Assembly: GCA_017526445.1 (NCBI GenBank)
Contig: JAFXRI010000018.1
Span: 1-42,477, forward strand
DNA: 42,477 nucleotides
Source of the DNA: Ruminococcus sp.
GTDB lineage: Bacteria; Bacillota; Clostridia; Oscillospirales; Ruminococcaceae
Direction: 5' to 3'
In this document: piece after piece, positions 32,893-42,336 of the stretch
Position numbering within the stretch: the first letter of the stretch is position 1
Layout: every line of letters starts with the position of its first letter
Translations under genes and position numbers: made by a program
Notes under the pieces: model-generated
What the model was told of the DNA's origin: nothing
The model's input: the letters and a program-made list of their open reading frames with translations, nothing else
The model's database searches: none

Positions 32893-33390
32893 TTAGCCTA
32901 ATATTTCCTTTGCGGTCTTGCCTCTCTTTGCTGCCACCTCGTCGAGCGACTTTACTGATGCCAGACCGTTTACCGTAGCTCTTACTACGTTGCAGGGATT
33001 ATTTGAACGAAGCGACTTCGCTCTGATGTCCTTGATGCCGGCAGCCTCAACAACTGCTCTCACTGTACCGCCTGCGATTACGCCGGTACCCTTTGCAGCA
33101 GGCTTCAGGAGGACCTCTCCTGCGCCGAACTTGCCTACGATCTCGTGGGGGATCGTTGTGCCCTTGAGTGATACCTTTACAAGGTTCTTCTTAGCATCCT
33201 CGATGCCCTTGCGGATCGCATCGGGAACTTCGCTGGACTTACCGATGCCGAAGCCTACGGTACCGTTGCCGTCGCCGACTACGATCAGTGCCGAGAACTT
33301 CATGATACGGCCGCCCTTAACAGTCTTCGATACTCTGTTAATGGCTACTACCTTTTCGGTAAGCTCTGTTTGTGCATCTATATTAACCAA
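32893..33390 (-). CDS. rpsE: Ribosomal protein uS5
   Basis: 165 residues. Diagnostic parts are [39 protein letters not shown] and [17 protein letters not shown]. The start codon is TTG (33388-33390) with AAAGGAGGG 7 bases upstream; no ATG fits. It is a 30S body protein near the decoding centre, involved in accuracy. Confidence 0.96.
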   Translation of the reverse strand: MVNIDAQTELTEKVVAINRVSKTVKGGRIMKFSALIVVGDGNGTVGFGIGKSSEVPDAIRKGIEDAKKNLVKVSLKGTTIPHEIVGKFGAGEVLLKPAAKGTGVIAGGTVRAVVEAAGIKDIRAKSLRSNNPCNVVRATVNGLASVKSLDEVAAKRGKTAKEILG

Positions 33391-33404
33391 AAGTACACCC
33401 TCCT

Positions 33405-33764
33405 TTAGAACTTAAGTCCGCCTTCGCGGGCTCCGTCTGCCAATTCCTGTACACGGCCGTGATAGAGGTAACCGCCTCTGTCAAATACAACAGTCTCGAT
33501 ACCCTTATCGGCTGCGGCCTTAGCGATCATCTCGCCGACCTTGCGGGCGCCCTCTTTGTTGCCGCCGTTGCCTTCAAAGCCCTTGGACATTGAAGAAGCA
33601 GCGCAAAGTGTAACACCGTTCACATCGTCGATGATCTGAGCATAGATATGCTTAGAGGAGCGGAATACGTTCAGGCGGGGGCACTCGGGAGTACCGCTTA
33701 CTTTGTTGCGGACTCTGAGGTGTCTCTTTACTCTTGCCTTTGCTCTGTCAAGCTTTTTCACCAT
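33405..33764 (-). CDS. rplR: Ribosomal protein uL18
   Basis: 119 residues. It has [20 protein letters not shown] and ends with [20 protein letters not shown]. It binds 5S rRNA together with uL5. Spacing is 14 bases to rpsE and 19 bases from rplF. Confidence 0.97.
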   Translation of the reverse strand: MVKKLDRAKARVKRHLRVRNKVSGTPECPRLNVFRSSKHIYAQIIDDVNGVTLCAASSMSKGFEGNGGNKEGARKVGEMIAKAAADKGIETVVFDRGGYLYHGRVQELADGAREGGLKF

Positions 33765-33783
33765 AGTGATTCTCTCCTTTTAA

Positions 33784-34335
33784 TTACTTCTTGCTGCCCT
33801 TACCGGCCTTACCTTCCTTGCGGATGATATACTCACCGGTATAGCGGATGCCCTTGCCCTTGTAAGGCTCAGGGGGACGCTTCTCGCGGATCTCACAGGC
33901 GAACTGACCTACCACCTGCTTGTCGATGCCCGACACAACGATCTGGTTGGGCTGGGGAACATCGATCTTGATGCCGTCGGTCTCAGGCACGATGACCTGG
34001 TGCGAATAACCCAGGTTCATTACCAGGTTATTGCCCTGCTTCTGTGCTCTGTAGCCGACGCCGACGATCTCGAGCGTCTTGGAAAATCCGTTGGTAACGC
34101 CCTCGACCATATTATGGATGAGCGTTCTGGTCAGACCGTGCAGGCTCTTGTGGAGCTTATCCTCGGAGGGACGAGCTACTGTTACCTCAGCGCCCTCGGC
34201 CTTGATTATCATATCCTTGTTAAAGGTCTTTGTAAGTGTACCCTTAGGTCCCTTTACTGTTACTACGTTTCCGTCAGCAACAGTTACCTCTACTCCGGCA
34301 GGAACACTAATAGGCTTCAAACCGATTCTTGACAT
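33784..34335 (-). CDS. rplF: Ribosomal protein uL6
   Basis: 183 residues. It starts [17 protein letters not shown]. Near the end, [20 protein letters not shown] is the signature. It is a 50S protein close to the factor-binding region. Confidence 0.98.
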   Translation of the reverse strand: MSRIGLKPISVPAGVEVTVADGNVVTVKGPKGTLTKTFNKDMIIKAEGAEVTVARPSEDKLHKSLHGLTRTLIHNMVEGVTNGFSKTLEIVGVGYRAQKQGNNLVMNLGYSHQVIVPETDGIKIDVPQPNQIVVSGIDKQVVGQFACEIREKRPPEPYKGKGIRYTGEYIIRKEGKAGKGSKK

Positions 34336-34348
34336 ATATTAGTCCTCC

Positions 34349-34747
34349 TTACCAAACAAATGCGAGAACTTCTCCGCCGACATTGAGCTCTCTTGCCTTC
34401 TTGTCGGTAACGATACCCTTCGATGTTGAAACGATCGCGGTACCGAGTCCCTTCATTACCTTAGGCATATCCTCGCAGCTTGCGTAGATCCTCAGGCCGG
34501 GCTTAGAAACCCTTCTGAGTCCCGAGATAACGGAATTTCTGTTCTCATCGTATTTAAGAGTGATCTTGATGATCCCCTGCTTGCCGTCCTCAACTACCTG
34601 AAAGCTCTTTACATAGCCCTCGTCAACGAGTATCTGAGTGATAGCCTTCTTCACATTGGAAGCGGGAACATCCACCGTAGCGTGCTTTGCAGTGCTTGCA
34701 TTACGGATCCTTGTCAGTAAATCTGCAATAGTATCTGTGATCTGCAT
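34349..34747 (-). CDS. rpsH: Ribosomal protein uS8
   Basis: 132 residues. It begins with [14 protein letters not shown] and ends [20 protein letters not shown]. It is a central 16S rRNA-binding protein and the repressor of spc operons in several bacteria. Confidence 0.98.
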   Translation of the reverse strand: MQITDTIADLLTRIRNASTAKHATVDVPASNVKKAITQILVDEGYVKSFQVVEDGKQGIIKITLKYDENRNSVISGLRRVSKPGLRIYASCEDMPKVMKGLGTAIVSTSKGIVTDKKARELNVGGEVLAFVW

Positions 34748-34761
34748 GGCATTACCCTCCT

Positions 34762-34947
34762 TTACCAGCTTGCCTTCTTGACTCCGGGGATCTGACCGTC
34801 ATGAGCCAGCTCTCTGAAGCAGATACGGCAAACTCCGAACTTTCTCAGATAAGCGTGAGGTCTGCCGCAGATCTTGCACCTGTTGTAAGCACGAGTGGAA
34901 TACTTAGGCGCAGCCTGCTGCTTGTTTATCATAGCCTTCTTAGCCAT
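34762..34947 (-). CDS. rpsZ: Ribosomal protein uS14, zinc type (type Z)
   Basis: 61 residues. The zinc site is [21 protein letters not shown], with four cysteines (CxxC-x12-CxxC). This short zinc form, placed between rplE and rpsH, is usual for Bacillota. It is a 30S head protein. Confidence 0.96.
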   Translation of the reverse strand: MAKKAMINKQQAAPKYSTRAYNRCKICGRPHAYLRKFGVCRICFRELAHDGQIPGVKKASW

Positions 34948-34968
34948 TATTATTTCCTCCTCTTATCC

Positions 34969-35511
34969 TTACTTTGCGAACGGAGCGCCCATAAGCGAAA
35001 GCAGCTCCTTAGCTTCTTCATCGGTCTTTGCGGTAGTGATGAAGTTTATATCCATACCGCGCACCTTGTCGATCTTGTCATACTCGATCTCGGGGAAGAT
35101 CAGCTGCTCCTTGATACCAGTGGAGTAGTTGCCTCTGCCGTCGAACGAATTGCCGTTGATTCCTCTGAAGTCTCTTACACGGGGGAATGCTACGTTGAAC
35201 AGTCTGTCAACGAACTCATACATCTTCTCCGCTCTGAGTGTTACCTTGACGCCGATGATCTGACCGTCTCTCAGCTTGAAGTTTGCGACTGACTTCTTTG
35301 CCTTGCAGGTCACAGGTCTCTGACCGGTGATCGCAGCCAGGTCTGCCATGATAGCGTCGATGACCTTCTTGTTATCCTTATCAGCTCCGCAGCCTACGTT
35401 GATGACTACCTTATCGAGCTTGGGGATCTGCATTACGTTAGCGTATCCGAACTTCTTCATCATAGCAGGAGCTACGGTGCTAACATAGTATTCTTTCAGT
35501 CTTGCAGCCAT
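34969..35511 (-). CDS. rplE: Ribosomal protein uL5
   Basis: 180 residues. Diagnostic parts are [38 protein letters not shown] and the C-terminal [15 protein letters not shown]. It binds 5S rRNA and contacts the P-site tRNA. Confidence 0.98.
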   Translation of the reverse strand: MAARLKEYYVSTVAPAMMKKFGYANVMQIPKLDKVVINVGCGADKDNKKVIDAIMADLAAITGQRPVTCKAKKSVANFKLRDGQIIGVKVTLRAEKMYEFVDRLFNVAFPRVRDFRGINGNSFDGRGNYSTGIKEQLIFPEIEYDKIDKVRGMDINFITTAKTDEEAKELLSLMGAPFAK

Positions 35512-35530
35512 AGTTGTTTCTCCTCCTTAA

Positions 35531-35854
35531 TCAAAGCTCTTCGCCGCAGTCTGCGTGCTTGCAGACTCTGATCTTGCTTCCGTCCTCAAGGATCTTATGT
35601 CCGACCCTTGTGGGCTTGCCGCACTTGGGGCAGATGATCTGCACCTTGTCGGCATACATTGCAGCCTCGGCCTCTACGATGCCGCCCTGCTGCTGAGCGT
35701 TCCTGGGCTTAACGTGCTTGGTCGCGATGTTGAGTCCTTCAACGATCACCTTTCTCTCCTTAGGAGATACCTGCAGCACCTTGCCCTTCTTGCCCTTGTC
35801 CTTACCCGAAAGGATAACGACGGTGTCGCCTGTCTTAACGTGTACCTTATTCAT
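35531..35854 (-). CDS. rplX: Ribosomal protein uL24
   Basis: 107 residues. It has a KOW motif in [19 protein letters not shown] and later [18 protein letters not shown]. The C-terminal part has a CPKCG...CKHADCG cysteine cluster that may bind zinc. It starts assembly of the 50S subunit. Confidence 0.97.
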   Translation of the reverse strand: MNKVHVKTGDTVVILSGKDKGKKGKVLQVSPKERKVIVEGLNIATKHVKPRNAQQQGGIVEAEAAMYADKVQIICPKCGKPTRVGHKILEDGSKIRVCKHADCGEEL

Positions 35855-35872
35855 TTCAACGACACCTCCCGA

Positions 35873-36241
35873 TCAAAGTACCTCAGGAGCGAGAGACAGG
35901 ATCTTGAGATAATCCTTCTCACGGAGCTCCTTCGCTACCGGTCCAAAAATACGTGTTCCTCTGGGGTTCTTGTCTTCCTTGATTATTACAGCAGCGTTCT
36001 CATCAAAGCGGATATAAGTTCCGTCTGCTCTTCTGAGACCCTTTGCCGAACGAACGATTACTGCCTTAACAACATCGCCCTTCTTAACAACGCCGCCTGG
36101 TGTTGCCTTCTTAACGGAAGCAACTACAACGTCACCGATGTTTGCATACTTTCTGCGTGTACCGCCGAGTACCCTGATGCACATAAGCTCCTTAGCGCCG
36201 GAGTTATCTGCTACCTTCAGGTAAGTCTGCATCTGTATCAC
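35873..36241 (-). CDS. rplN: Ribosomal protein uL14
   Basis: 122 residues. It begins [20 protein letters not shown], then CIRVLGG. The start codon is GTG 36241, with AAAGGAGG upstream. The 92-base gap between rpsQ and rplN contains the hairpin CGGCAGA-TAGGAT-TCTGCCG. Confidence 0.97.
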   Translation of the reverse strand: MIQMQTYLKVADNSGAKELMCIRVLGGTRRKYANIGDVVVASVKKATPGGVVKKGDVVKAVIVRSAKGLRRADGTYIRFDENAAVIIKEDKNPRGTRIFGPVAKELREKDYLKILSLAPEVL

Positions 36242-36333
36242 AGTGCGTTCCTCCTTTCAAAACATTGGGCTGCGGCAGAATCCTATCTGCCGTCAGTCCT
36301 TATTAAATTGTTGATCCTAAAGCTTCGCAGCGC

Positions 36334-36591
36334 TTACTTAGCCTGCTCGAGAACCTTTACAAGACGCCATCTCTTGTCCTTGGAAAGGGGACGGGTCTCC
36401 ATAACCTCAACCTTGTCACCGATGTTGCATACATTCTGCTCATCGTGTGCCTTCAGCTTTACAGTTCTCTTAATGATCTTCTTGTAGAGGGGATGCCGTA
36501 CGTTATCCTCGATAGCCACAACGATAGTCTTATCCATCTTGTTGGATACTACCTTGCCCACTCTTGTTTTTCTAAGATTTCTTTCGCTCAC
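36334..36591 (-). CDS. rpsQ: Ribosomal protein uS17
   Basis: 85 residues. It starts [20 protein letters not shown] and ends with [18 protein letters not shown]. It binds 16S rRNA directly. The start codon is GTG 36591, with GGGAGG upstream. Confidence 0.97.
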   Translation of the reverse strand: MSERNLRKTRVGKVVSNKMDKTIVVAIEDNVRHPLYKKIIKRTVKLKAHDEQNVCNIGDKVEVMETRPLSKDKRWRLVKVLEQAK

Positions 36592-36612
36592 AGGTTGATC
36601 CTCCCTTCCCGA

Positions 36613-36807
36613 TTACTGAACCGACTCTTGCTTACGAATGAATGTCTTAACACGAGCAATATCCCTCTTGACAGCCTTCATTCTCATCGGGTTCTCCAAC
36701 TGATTTACGGCGTGCTGGAAGCGAAGGTTAAAAAGCTCCTGCTTAAGCTCAGCCAGCTTCTCATTCAGCTCGGCTGCGGACATATCCTTGATCTCATTTG
36801 CCTTCAT
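36613..36807 (-). CDS. rpmC: Ribosomal protein uL29
   Basis: 64 residues, a two-helix protein: [20 protein letters not shown] and NLRFQHAVNQLENPMRMKAV. It lies at the tunnel exit, where trigger factor and SRP dock. The ATG overlaps the rplP stop (TAATG). Confidence 0.97.
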   Translation of the reverse strand: MKANEIKDMSAAELNEKLAELKQELFNLRFQHAVNQLENPMRMKAVKRDIARVKTFIRKQESVQ

Positions 36808-37238
36808 TATTGCTCACCTGCCGTTTCCACAGTCTCTTTTTTGACAAACTTACACTTGATGGGCAGCTTGTGCATCGCAAGACGCATAGCTTCCTTTGCA
36901 GTCTCCTCGGGAACGCCTGCGATCTCGAACATTACTCTGCCCGGCTTAACTACAGCCACCCAGTACTCGGGCGAACCTTTACCGGAACCCATTCGGGTCT
37001 CAGCAGGCTTCTCGGTAACGGGCTTGTCGGGGAAGATCTTGATCCAGACCTGACCGCCACGCTTGATGTATCTTGTCATAGCGATACGGGCAGCCTCGAT
37101 CTGATTCGAGGTGATCCATGCCGGCTGCAGCGCCTGGAGGCCGTAATCACCGTAAGTCACGGTGTTTCCTCTCATGGCCTTACCCTTGAGGCGGCCGCGC
37201 TGTACTCTTCTGTACTTTACTCTCTTTGGAAGCAGCAT
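36807..37238 (-). CDS. rplP: Ribosomal protein uL16
   Basis: 143 residues. It begins [20 protein letters not shown] and has [20 protein letters not shown] followed by GSGKG. It supports A-site tRNA binding. It overlaps both neighbours by one base (TAATG junctions). Confidence 0.98.
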   Translation of the reverse strand: MLLPKRVKYRRVQRGRLKGKAMRGNTVTYGDYGLQALQPAWITSNQIEAARIAMTRYIKRGGQVWIKIFPDKPVTEKPAETRMGSGKGSPEYWVAVVKPGRVMFEIAGVPEETAKEAMRLAMHKLPIKCKFVKKETVETAGEQ

Positions 37239-38062
37239 TATACGTTACCTCCTTCTCTTTTCATCTGACGTGCCTTGGAGAAATCCCTGCGGTTATCTCC
37301 TCTTGCTCTGTCGTTCTGACGGGGTCTGCGGGGCTTTCTGTCGTTGCGGTCGCCGGTATCCTTCCTGTCGGAAGCGGCTACCTCGCCCTTGAGGACCTCA
37401 CCTCTGTAGACCCAAACCTTGATGCCGAGTCTTCCGTAGGTGGTGTGTGCCTCTGCAGTGCCGTAGTCGATATCTGCTCTGATAGTCTGAAGCGGGATAG
37501 TACCCTCGTGGTAAGTCTCGCTTCTTGCGATCTCAGCACCAGCAAGTCTGCCGGATGCTCTTACCTTGATACCCTTTGCGCCGAGCTTCATAGCTCTGCC
37601 GATCGCCTGCTTCATAGCTCTTCTGAAGGATACTCTGTCCTCGAGATCGTGAGCGATCTTCTCAGCGATGAGCTGAGCGTTGATGTCAGGCATTCTGACC
37701 TCAACGATGTTGATAGCTACCTTCTTGCCGACCTTCTTCTCGATGTCAGCTCTGATCTTTTCGATCGCTGCGCCCTTCTGACCGATAACAAGACCGGGCT
37801 TAGCGCAGTGGATGTGGATCTTTACCTTCTGACTGCCGTCAGCGTCATTGTATCTTTCGATCTCTACCTTGGGAACGCCTGCATAAACGCACTTGTCGTT
37901 TGCGTTCTTGGAGCGCCTGTTAAGAGTCTTCATCACATACTCGCGGATATTGTAGTCCTCAACAAGTGTGTCGCCGAAAGTGCTCTTATCTGCAAACCAG
38001 CGGGAATCCCAATCCTTTATCACACCGACTCTCAGTCCGTGCGGATTAACTTTCTGGCCCAT
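37238..38062 (-). CDS. rpsC: Ribosomal protein uS3 with extended charged tail
   Basis: 274 residues, longer than the usual 210-235. It starts [20 protein letters not shown]; the KH domain has [16 protein letters not shown]. The C-terminal domain ends at about 228 and is followed by about 45 residues of Arg, Asp, Asn and Lys (ending [11 protein letters not shown]). The tail is probably disordered and RNA-facing. It is a 30S head protein at the mRNA entry site. Confidence 0.97.
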   Translation of the reverse strand: MGQKVNPHGLRVGVIKDWDSRWFADKSTFGDTLVEDYNIREYVMKTLNRRSKNANDKCVYAGVPKVEIERYNDADGSQKVKIHIHCAKPGLVIGQKGAAIEKIRADIEKKVGKKVAINIVEVRMPDINAQLIAEKIAHDLEDRVSFRRAMKQAIGRAMKLGAKGIKVRASGRLAGAEIARSETYHEGTIPLQTIRADIDYGTAEAHTTYGRLGIKVWVYRGEVLKGEVAASDRKDTGDRNDRKPRRPRQNDRARGDNRRDFSKARQMKREGGNV

Positions 38063-38082
38063 AATAAACCTCCTCTTTCAGC

Positions 38083-38418
38083 TTATTCTTTTTCCTTGAG
38101 AACTACTGTAACGTGTGATGTTCTCTTCAGGATCCTGTAGGCTCTGCCCTGTGCTCTGGGCATGATCCTCTTCATTATAGGTCCGGGGCAAACGTAGCAC
38201 TCTGCAACATAAAGGCTGTTCTTGTCCATGTTGTGATTGTTCTCTGCGTTTGCAGCTGCGGACTTGAGGAGCTTCTCCAGATACTCACAGGCTGCCTTGG
38301 GCGTATGCTTTACTGTCGCCATAGCGACCTCGTAATCCTTACCTCTGATAAGATCAAGCACGATCTGTACCTTGCGGGGAGCGATACGAGCGTTTCTGAG
38401 AATTGCCTTTGCTTCCAT
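38083..38418 (-). CDS. rplV: Ribosomal protein uL22
   Basis: 111 residues. It has [20 protein letters not shown] and ends with [19 protein letters not shown]. Its loop lines the 50S exit tunnel. Confidence 0.98.
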   Translation of the reverse strand: MEAKAILRNARIAPRKVQIVLDLIRGKDYEVAMATVKHTPKAACEYLEKLLKSAAANAENNHNMDKNSLYVAECYVCPGPIMKRIMPRAQGRAYRILKRTSHVTVVLKEKE

Positions 38419-38436
38419 CTGTATCTCTCCTTTCCC

Positions 38437-38721
38437 TTACTTCTTACCGTTGTTCGAGGTCTTGGAGCCTGCGTGTCCCTTAAATGTTCTTGTGGGAGCA
38501 AACTCACCCAGTTTATGACCTACCATATCCTCTGTAACATATACGGGAACGTGCTTTCTGCCGTCATGTACAGCAAAGGTATGTCCTACGAACTGAGGGA
38601 AGATCGTCGAAGCTCTGCTCCAGGTCTTTACGACCTTCTTTTCGCCGGCTTCATTCATTGCATTTACTTTCTTCATAAGGCTCTCTTCGACGAAGGGGCC
38701 CTTCTTTATGCTTCTGCTCAT
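38437..38721 (-). CDS. rpsS: Ribosomal protein uS19
   Basis: 94 residues. It begins [19 protein letters not shown] and has [19 protein letters not shown]. It is a 30S head protein contacting uS13. Confidence 0.98.
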   Translation of the reverse strand: MSRSIKKGPFVEESLMKKVNAMNEAGEKKVVKTWSRASTIFPQFVGHTFAVHDGRKHVPVYVTEDMVGHKLGEFAPTRTFKGHAGSKTSNNGKK

Positions 38722-38744
38722 TTATTCATCTTCCTCCCTTCGCA

Positions 38745-39578
38745 TCACTTGCCGTTGCGGCGCTTCACGATGAACTTGTCGGAGCGTGCATGCTTAGCTC
38801 TGGTCTTGTAACCGAGAGTAGGCTTGCCCCAAGGTGTAACAGGGCTCGGTCTGCCGACGGGCGACTTACCTTCACCGCCTCCGTGGGGGTGATCGCAGGG
38901 GTTCATTACCGAACCTCTTACGGTAGGTCTCCAGCCCATATGGCGCTTTCTTCCTGCCTTACCGAGATTAACGTTCTCGTGGTCGATGTTTCCAACCTGG
39001 CCGATAGTAGCCATGCAGTTGATCGGGATCTTTCTCATCTCGCCCGAAGGGAGTCTGATAAGAGCGTACTTGTCTTCCTTACCCATCAGCTGAGCCATAT
39101 TGCCTGCTGATCTTACCAGCTGGGCGCCCTTGCCGGGATAAAGCTCAATGTTGTGGATGAAGGTACCTACGGGGATGTTTGCCAGTGCAAGAGCGTTGCC
39201 GGGCTTGATATCAGCGTCAGCGCCTGCTCTTACGGTGTCACCCACCTTGAGGCCGTTGGGAGCGATGATATATCTCTTCTCTCCATCCTCATACTGCACC
39301 AGTGCGATGAATGCGGATCTGTTGGGATCATACTCGATGGTAAGAACTGTTGCGTTCATATCGAGCTTGTTCCTCTTGAAATCGATCACGCGGTATTTTC
39401 TTCTCTCGCCGCCGCCTCTGTGACGAACGGTGATCCTGCCGTAGCTGTTTCTGCCGGACTTCTTGTCCATAGGCTCCAGCAGCGACTTGCAGGGAGCGAC
39501 TTTCGACAGCTGTGAGTAGTCGGTAACAGTCATACCTCTTCTACCCGGAGTTGTCGGCTTGTAGCTCTTTATTGCCAT
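38745..39578 (-). CDS. rplB: Ribosomal protein uL2
   Basis: 277 residues. It begins [20 protein letters not shown]. The C-terminal [20 protein letters not shown], with the conserved His, lies near the peptidyl transferase centre. It is preceded by an unusual gap of 233 bases, whereas the other S10-operon junctions downstream are short. Confidence 0.98.
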   Translation of the reverse strand: MAIKSYKPTTPGRRGMTVTDYSQLSKVAPCKSLLEPMDKKSGRNSYGRITVRHRGGGERRKYRVIDFKRNKLDMNATVLTIEYDPNRSAFIALVQYEDGEKRYIIAPNGLKVGDTVRAGADADIKPGNALALANIPVGTFIHNIELYPGKGAQLVRSAGNMAQLMGKEDKYALIRLPSGEMRKIPINCMATIGQVGNIDHENVNLGKAGRKRHMGWRPTVRGSVMNPCDHPHGGGEGKSPVGRPSPVTPWGKPTLGYKTRAKHARSDKFIVKRRNGK

Positions 39579-39811
39579 TATGATTCACTCCTTGATATTT
39601 AGTTTTGCGAAGCTGCCAAAGGTTTCCCCAAGCACAGCTCCATACTTACGTCCCGCGGTGAAAATATCAGATGCCCTGCGGCTTATCCGCCGCCGTTATC
39701 TCAAGCAGCCCTCGCTGCCTCGCAGGACTCTCTCCGCACTGCTCGGTCTTGCGCTTTGCGGAGCCAAACGCGCCCGGCGCGTCCTCTTTTAGAAGGTTGA
39801 TCCTTCGGGAA
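39579..39811 (-). promoter_or_regulatory. Structured 233-bp gap between rplW and rplB
   Basis: On the minus strand this holds a row of perfect short hairpins: CGCGCC-G-GGCGCG (39769-39781), CTCCGCA/TGCGGAG (39732-39738 with 39757-39763), GCAGC-GAGG-GCTGC (39705-39718) and GCGGC-GGATAA-GCCGC (39678-39693). It is GC-rich in the middle and A/T-rich towards rplB. There is no T-run terminator, no clear promoter and no supported ORF. It could be a structured RNA regulator, a processing site or an inserted palindromic element. Confidence 0.6.
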
Positions 39812-40105
39812 TCAATACATTCCGTCGAAGAACTCGATAGTCTTATCGCCTTCAAGAGTTACGATCGCTTTCTTGCGGTCAGGTCTGAAGCCAACGTATC
39901 TGCCCATTCTCTTCTGCTTGCCCTTGATGCTCATGGTATTAACCTTAGCGACCTTGACCTCGAAGAGCTCTTCAACAGCCTTAGCTATCTCTACCTTGTT
40001 CGCGTCCTTAGCGACCTCGAAAGTGTATTTCCCGTCGGGAAGTCTCTCCATGGAGTCCTCAGTGATGACGGGCTTCAGAATTATATCCTGTGCAAGCTTG
40101 CTCAT
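39812..40105 (-). CDS. rplW: Ribosomal protein uL23
   Basis: 97 residues. It begins [17 protein letters not shown] and later has [20 protein letters not shown]. It sits at the tunnel exit. The ATG overlaps the rplD stop by four bases (ATGA). Confidence 0.97.
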   Translation of the reverse strand: MSKLAQDIILKPVITEDSMERLPDGKYTFEVAKDANKVEIAKAVEELFEVKVAKVNTMSIKGKQKRMGRYVGFRPDRKKAIVTLEGDKTIEFFDGMY

Positions 40106-40725
40106 GCATATACCTCCTCGATCTTTGCTACAGCGTCCTTAGCAACGACGAACTTGTCATAGTTAAGGATGTCGTAAACATTAAGGGTGCCTACTGTCGC
40201 TGTCTTTACTCCGGGGATGTTTCCTGCGCTCTTGACTACCTTCTTATCTGCCTCGGCAGTAACGATGAGAGCCTTGCCCTTTACGTTAAGAGCCTTGAGC
40301 ATCTCGACCATAGTCTTGGTCTTGAACTCCTCAGTCTTGATAGCGTCAACTACCACTACGTCAGAATCGAGTACCTTAGTGGAAAGAGCGGACTTCATTG
40401 CAAGTCTCTTCTCCTTCTTGTTGAGGCTGTAGCCGTAATCTCTCGGCTTGGGGCCAAGGGCTACACCGCCGTGTACCCACTGCGGAGCTCTTATGGAGCC
40501 CTGTCTTGCGTGGCCGGTGCCCTTCTGTCTCCAGGGCTTCTTTCCGCCGCCGCTTACTTCTGTTCTTGTAAGTGTGGACTGTGTGCCCTGTCTCTGATTT
40601 GCCAGGTAGCAAACTACCATTGCGTGCATCAGTTCTTTGTTGGGAGCGATGCCGAAAACAGCGTCGTTGAGCTCAGTGTCGCCGACTTTATTGCCGGCCA
40701 TATCGAATACAGTGATCTGTGACAT
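40102..40725 (-). CDS. rplD: Ribosomal protein uL4
   Basis: 207 residues. It starts [20 protein letters not shown]. The extended loop reads [20 protein letters not shown]. It is a 50S tunnel protein; in several bacteria it also represses the S10 operon through its leader. ATG 40725 is chosen because GGAGGAGG precedes it and the family starts there; the frame at 40743 begins in the RBS region. Confidence 0.97.
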   Translation of the reverse strand: MSQITVFDMAGNKVGDTELNDAVFGIAPNKELMHAMVVCYLANQRQGTQSTLTRTEVSGGGKKPWRQKGTGHARQGSIRAPQWVHGGVALGPKPRDYGYSLNKKEKRLAMKSALSTKVLDSDVVVVDAIKTEEFKTKTMVEMLKALNVKGKALIVTAEADKKVVKSAGNIPGVKTATVGTLNVYDILNYDKFVVAKDAVAKIEEVYA

Positions 40726-40742
40726 TCCGAATCCTCCTCCCA

Positions 40743-41378
40743 TTATGCCTTCTTAACGCAGTCAACGATGGTCACGGTGCCGTTCTTGGGACCGGGGATC
40801 GCACCCTTGATAGCGATAAGATTGTTCTCAGCGTCGATCTTAACGATCTTGAGATTCTGAACGGTCACCTTCTCGGCGCCGAGGTGTCCGGGCATTCCCT
40901 TGCCCTTATAGATCCTCGAAGGCGAGGAGCAAGCGCCCATGGAACCCGCATGGCGGTGAACGGGGCCTGTACCGTGAGTCTCTTTAAGTCTTGCGTTGTT
41001 GTGACGCTTGATGGTGCCTGCGTAGCCTTTACCCTTGCTGGTGCCGCTTACATCAACGATGTCGCCCTCAGCGAAAGTATCTGCCTTTACCAGGTCGCCT
41101 ACATTAAGTCCGGAGATATCGTCAAGTCTGAACTCCTTGAGCGTTCTCTTGAGCGCTACGTCAGCCTTCTTGAAATGTCCGGCGAGAGGCTTGTTTACTC
41201 TCTTTGCTCTGATGTCGCCGAAGCCCAGCTGAACTGCGTCATAGCCGTCGTTCTCAACAGTCTTCTTCTGAACGACAACGCAGGGGCCTGCCTCAACAAC
41301 GGTAACAGGAATGACTTTTCCTGCCTCATCGAAGATCTGAGTCATACCGATCTTCTTTCCGATGATACCCTTTTGCAT
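40743..41378 (-). CDS. rplC: Ribosomal protein uL3
   Basis: 211 residues. It begins [20 protein letters not shown]; the [20 protein letters not shown] segment and [20 protein letters not shown] follow. It nucleates 50S assembly. The start at 41378 has an RBS (AGGAGG) and matches the family; the upstream frame to 41429 has no support. Confidence 0.97.
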   Translation of the reverse strand: MQKGIIGKKIGMTQIFDEAGKVIPVTVVEAGPCVVVQKKTVENDGYDAVQLGFGDIRAKRVNKPLAGHFKKADVALKRTLKEFRLDDISGLNVGDLVKADTFAEGDIVDVSGTSKGKGYAGTIKRHNNARLKETHGTGPVHRHAGSMGACSSPSRIYKGKGMPGHLGAEKVTVQNLKIVKIDAENNLIAIKGAIPGPKNGTVTIVDCVKKA

Positions 41379-41467
41379 TTTTATTCCTCCTATTTGGTTA
41401 TTGGTCGGCATTGCCGACGTGACCTGCATACATCATATGAGATCGCACGCGATCTCCTTTTGGAAGC

Positions 41468-41782
41468 TTACTTTACTTCCATTACGATGTTTACGCCTGC
41501 AGGAAGGTCAAGGCCCTCAAGAGCTGCAGTTGTCTCCTTGGTGGGACGGAGAACATCGATAAGTCTCTTATGTGTTCTCAGCTCAAACTGCTCTCTGCTG
41601 TCCTTGTACTTGTGAACTGCTCTCAGGATCGTTACGATCTCCTTGTCAGTGGGGAGCGGGATAGGACCGCTTACCTGAGCGCCGCTGCGCTTAACAGCCT
41701 CCACGATCTTCTTTGCAGCCGCATCGACAACTGCGTGCTCGTAACCCTTGATCTTGATCCTGATCTTTTCATTGACTGCCAC
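41468..41782 (-). CDS. rpsJ: Ribosomal protein uS10
   Basis: 104 residues. It has [39 protein letters not shown] and a C-terminal [14 protein letters not shown]. The start codon is GTG 41782, with AAGGAGGCGA upstream. It is the first gene of the superoperon. It is a 30S head protein and a NusB partner in antitermination complexes. Confidence 0.97.
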   Translation of the reverse strand: MAVNEKIRIKIKGYEHAVVDAAAKKIVEAVKRSGAQVSGPIPLPTDKEIVTILRAVHKYKDSREQFELRTHKRLIDVLRPTKETTAALEGLDLPAGVNIVMEVK

Positions 41783-42153
41783 TTAAATCGCCTCCTTAGT
41801 GCATTTTTTCAAAATATGGGGGGCAGGGAAGTTTCCCTATGCAATACCTTGTGGTTTCCACCCGAAGAACCTGCAAACGTCGGATCTTCTGTGTACACCC
41901 TGCCGTGTGTTTCCTTGTCTGCCCATTAAAAAAACCGAAGTACCTTTCGGTATTCGGAGGACAGTAGACTCAAAAACAGCGCAGCCGACGCACCCATGCC
42001 AAAAGCGGCAAGCCGCCCTTCGCAAGAAGCATAAGCACATACTGTGATCGGTATTACAGTCGCCCGGTTTTAAATCGGACATACTCCACGAAAATTACCG
42101 GACGCACCGTCCGCAACCTTTCGCTTCATCGCATATCATTGTGCAGTCACGCA
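41783..42153 (-). promoter_or_regulatory. S10 operon leader (~370 nt)
   Basis: The 5' part has the hairpin CGGACG-GTG-CGTCCG (42099-42113) and further small stems. An intrinsic terminator follows at 41928-41957. The part after it can form a multi-branched domain closed by GGGCAG with CTGCCC (41919-41926 with 41816-41826) and enclosing GTGG-AAA-CCAC (41851-41861) and GGGAA/TTCCC (41826-41837). This layout fits a regulated leader, perhaps responding to a ribosomal protein such as uL4; no match to a named leader family is claimed. Confidence 0.65.
41928..41957 (-). terminator. Intrinsic terminator within the S10 leader (candidate attenuator)
   Basis: On the minus strand CCGAA-T-ACC-GAAA-GGT-AC-TTCGG runs into seven T. 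It lies about 195 nt after the predicted start and 145 bases before rpsJ, so the entire 32-gene operon must be transcribed through it. The GAAA tetraloop and uninterrupted T-run make it a good terminator. Confidence 0.82.
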
Positions 42154-42159
42154 AGAATT

Positions 42160-42188
42160 ATTATAATATAAAACGCGCAGATTTTCAA
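42160..42188 (-). promoter_or_regulatory. Sigma-A promoter of the S10-spc-alpha superoperon
   Basis: Minus strand: TTGAAA (42183-42188), a 17-bp spacer and TATAAT (42160-42165). It uses the same boxes and spacing as the nusA promoter at 4949. The perfect 13-bp palindrome TTCTCA-T-TGAGAA (42204-42216) lies 15 bases upstream of the -35 box in an A/T-rich stretch that may also act as an UP element. Confidence 0.87.
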
Positions 42189-42336
42189 GTCTTTTAACAA
42201 AATTTCTCATTGAGAATTTTATGCATTTCCCGAGCCAGTATTTGTGCAACTTATACAACAGGCGCTGCTCCCCGGCAGACCGCTGTTCACCGCACGGACT
42301 GTGCGGGAGCCGGCTCCGCTGCAAAGCAGCACCCTT
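42189..42336. other. Region between the S10 promoter and repeat copy C
   Basis: Apart from the palindrome at 42204-42216 the stretch is noncoding, with several small GC-rich inverted repeats (for example GCTGC/GCAGC near 42318-42330). No gene was recognised. Confidence 0.4.

Noticed and set aside
39667-39855. 62-codon minus-strand frame in the rplW-rplB gap, and plus-strand frames there
   Set aside because: The minus frame starts inside rplW without an RBS, and none of the frames has recognisable composition or motifs; hairpin structure explains the region better.
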